NCBI RefSeq assembly: GCF_001579845.1
Contig: NZ_CP007440.1
Span: forward strand, 6,780,029 to 6,844,028
Source: Rhodoplanes sp. Z2-YC6860
GTDB lineage: Bacteria > Pseudomonadota > Alphaproteobacteria > Rhizobiales > Xanthobacteraceae
Reading direction: 5' to 3'
Length of the DNA stretch: 64,000 nucleotides
A program made the position numbers and the translations under genes. Of this stretch, positions 63,818-64,000 are shown piece by piece. The notes beneath the pieces were generated by a model that saw only the letters and a list, made by a program, of their open reading frames with translations, was not told where the DNA came from and did no database searches. Numbering within the stretch: the stretch's first letter is position 1; every line of letters begins with the position of its first letter.

Positions 63818-64000
63818 CTACTCGATCTTGATGTTCGATTCTTTGATCATCTCGCCGTATTCATCGAACCGACGACGGATGTAGCTTGCGAACTCGTCGC
63901 CGCACTGGCCGACCGGATAGAGCCCCTGCAACGCGAGCTTGGCCTTGACGTCGGGGTCCTTCAGCGCGGCCTGCAGCCAGCCGCTGATCTGCGCGATCGT
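63818..64000 (-). CDS. Bug/TctC family receptor (partial, N-terminus missing)
   Basis: Only the last 60 codons are present; the gene enters from the right edge. The segment WLQAALKDPDVKAKLALQGLYPVGQCGDEFASYIRRRFDEYG is the typical C-terminal helix pair of Bug receptors. Fourth Bug-family gene of the window; placed upstream of the triple-RidA gene, probably in the same catabolic transcript. Confidence 0.85.
   Translation of the reverse strand, partial: TIAQISGWLQAALKDPDVKAKLALQGLYPVGQCGDEFASYIRRRFDEYGEMIKESNIKIE

Noticed and set aside
1-64000. CRISPR arrays, tRNA or rRNA genes, insertion sequences, prophage or integrase
   Set aside because: No regularly spaced repeats, tRNA cloverleaf or conserved rRNA segments, and no transposase or integrase motif were seen on either strand; the hairpin elements are too few and too varied to be an array.

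Overview
This window is G+C-rich, densely coded chromosomal DNA of an alphaproteobacterium, most likely a Hyphomicrobiales (Rhizobiales) member near Bradyrhizobium, Rhodopseudomonas or Pseudolabrys. The evidence is a CtrA/ChpT/SciP/FlbD regulatory set, EipA (DUF1134), DUF2927, CtrA-type TTAA boxes, a GTTC-N7-GTTC LexA-type box, GANTC clustering before ctrA, and several orphan Bug (TctC) receptors. No rRNA, tRNA, CRISPR array, insertion sequence or integrase was seen.

Layout. 1-1.6 kb: partial methyltransferase and mnmA. 1.7-11.3 kb: motility block I (fliK-flgD behind a sigma-54-like promoter, sciP, two small secreted proteins, then fliF-fliG-fliH-fliN-flbD). 11.3-28.6 kb: non-flagellar insert with an ABC-type binding protein, DUF952, a phosphatase, an RND efflux operon with its TetR regulator, RidA, a Bug receptor, a BMP-type ABC importer whose operon contains a biuret-hydrolase-like enzyme, a CXXCH/virginiamycin-lyase-like fusion, and a lone AbiU2-type HEPN gene. 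29-34.9 kb: motility block II (flhA, fliI, fliJ, ctrA). 35-44.9 kb: metabolic genes (LysR, MBL hydrolase, two Bug receptors, 2OG oxygenase, VOC protein, and a CoA-transferase/hydratase/lyase trio resembling itaconate or C5-dicarboxylate breakdown). 44.9-51.4 kb: chemotaxis operon cheA-W-Y-B-R plus chpT. 51.4-55 kb: envelope genes (YHS protein, eipA, coiled-coil protein, DUF2927). 55-64 kb: dehydrogenase, hydrolase, CsoR/copper ATPase module, and a Rieske dioxygenase/benD-like/triple-RidA/Bug catabolic run.

The main theme is regulatory. ChpT carries phosphate to CtrA; SciP restrains CtrA; FlbD drives sigma-54 flagellar promoters. The structural genes they would control (fliF, flhA, fliK, fliI, cheA) lie in the same 50 kb with matching DNA sites: a TTAA-N7-GTAACCAT box before both fliF and flhA, a perfect TTAA-N7-TTAA box between chpT and cheA, and seven GANTC (CcrM) sites in about 170 bases before ctrA. 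The four largest tail-to-tail gene gaps each carry a complex palindromic element.

Limits: all names come from reading protein motifs and context without database searches. Start sites were moved inward where a ribosome binding site or signal peptide favoured it. Regulatory sites are consensus matches found by eye.
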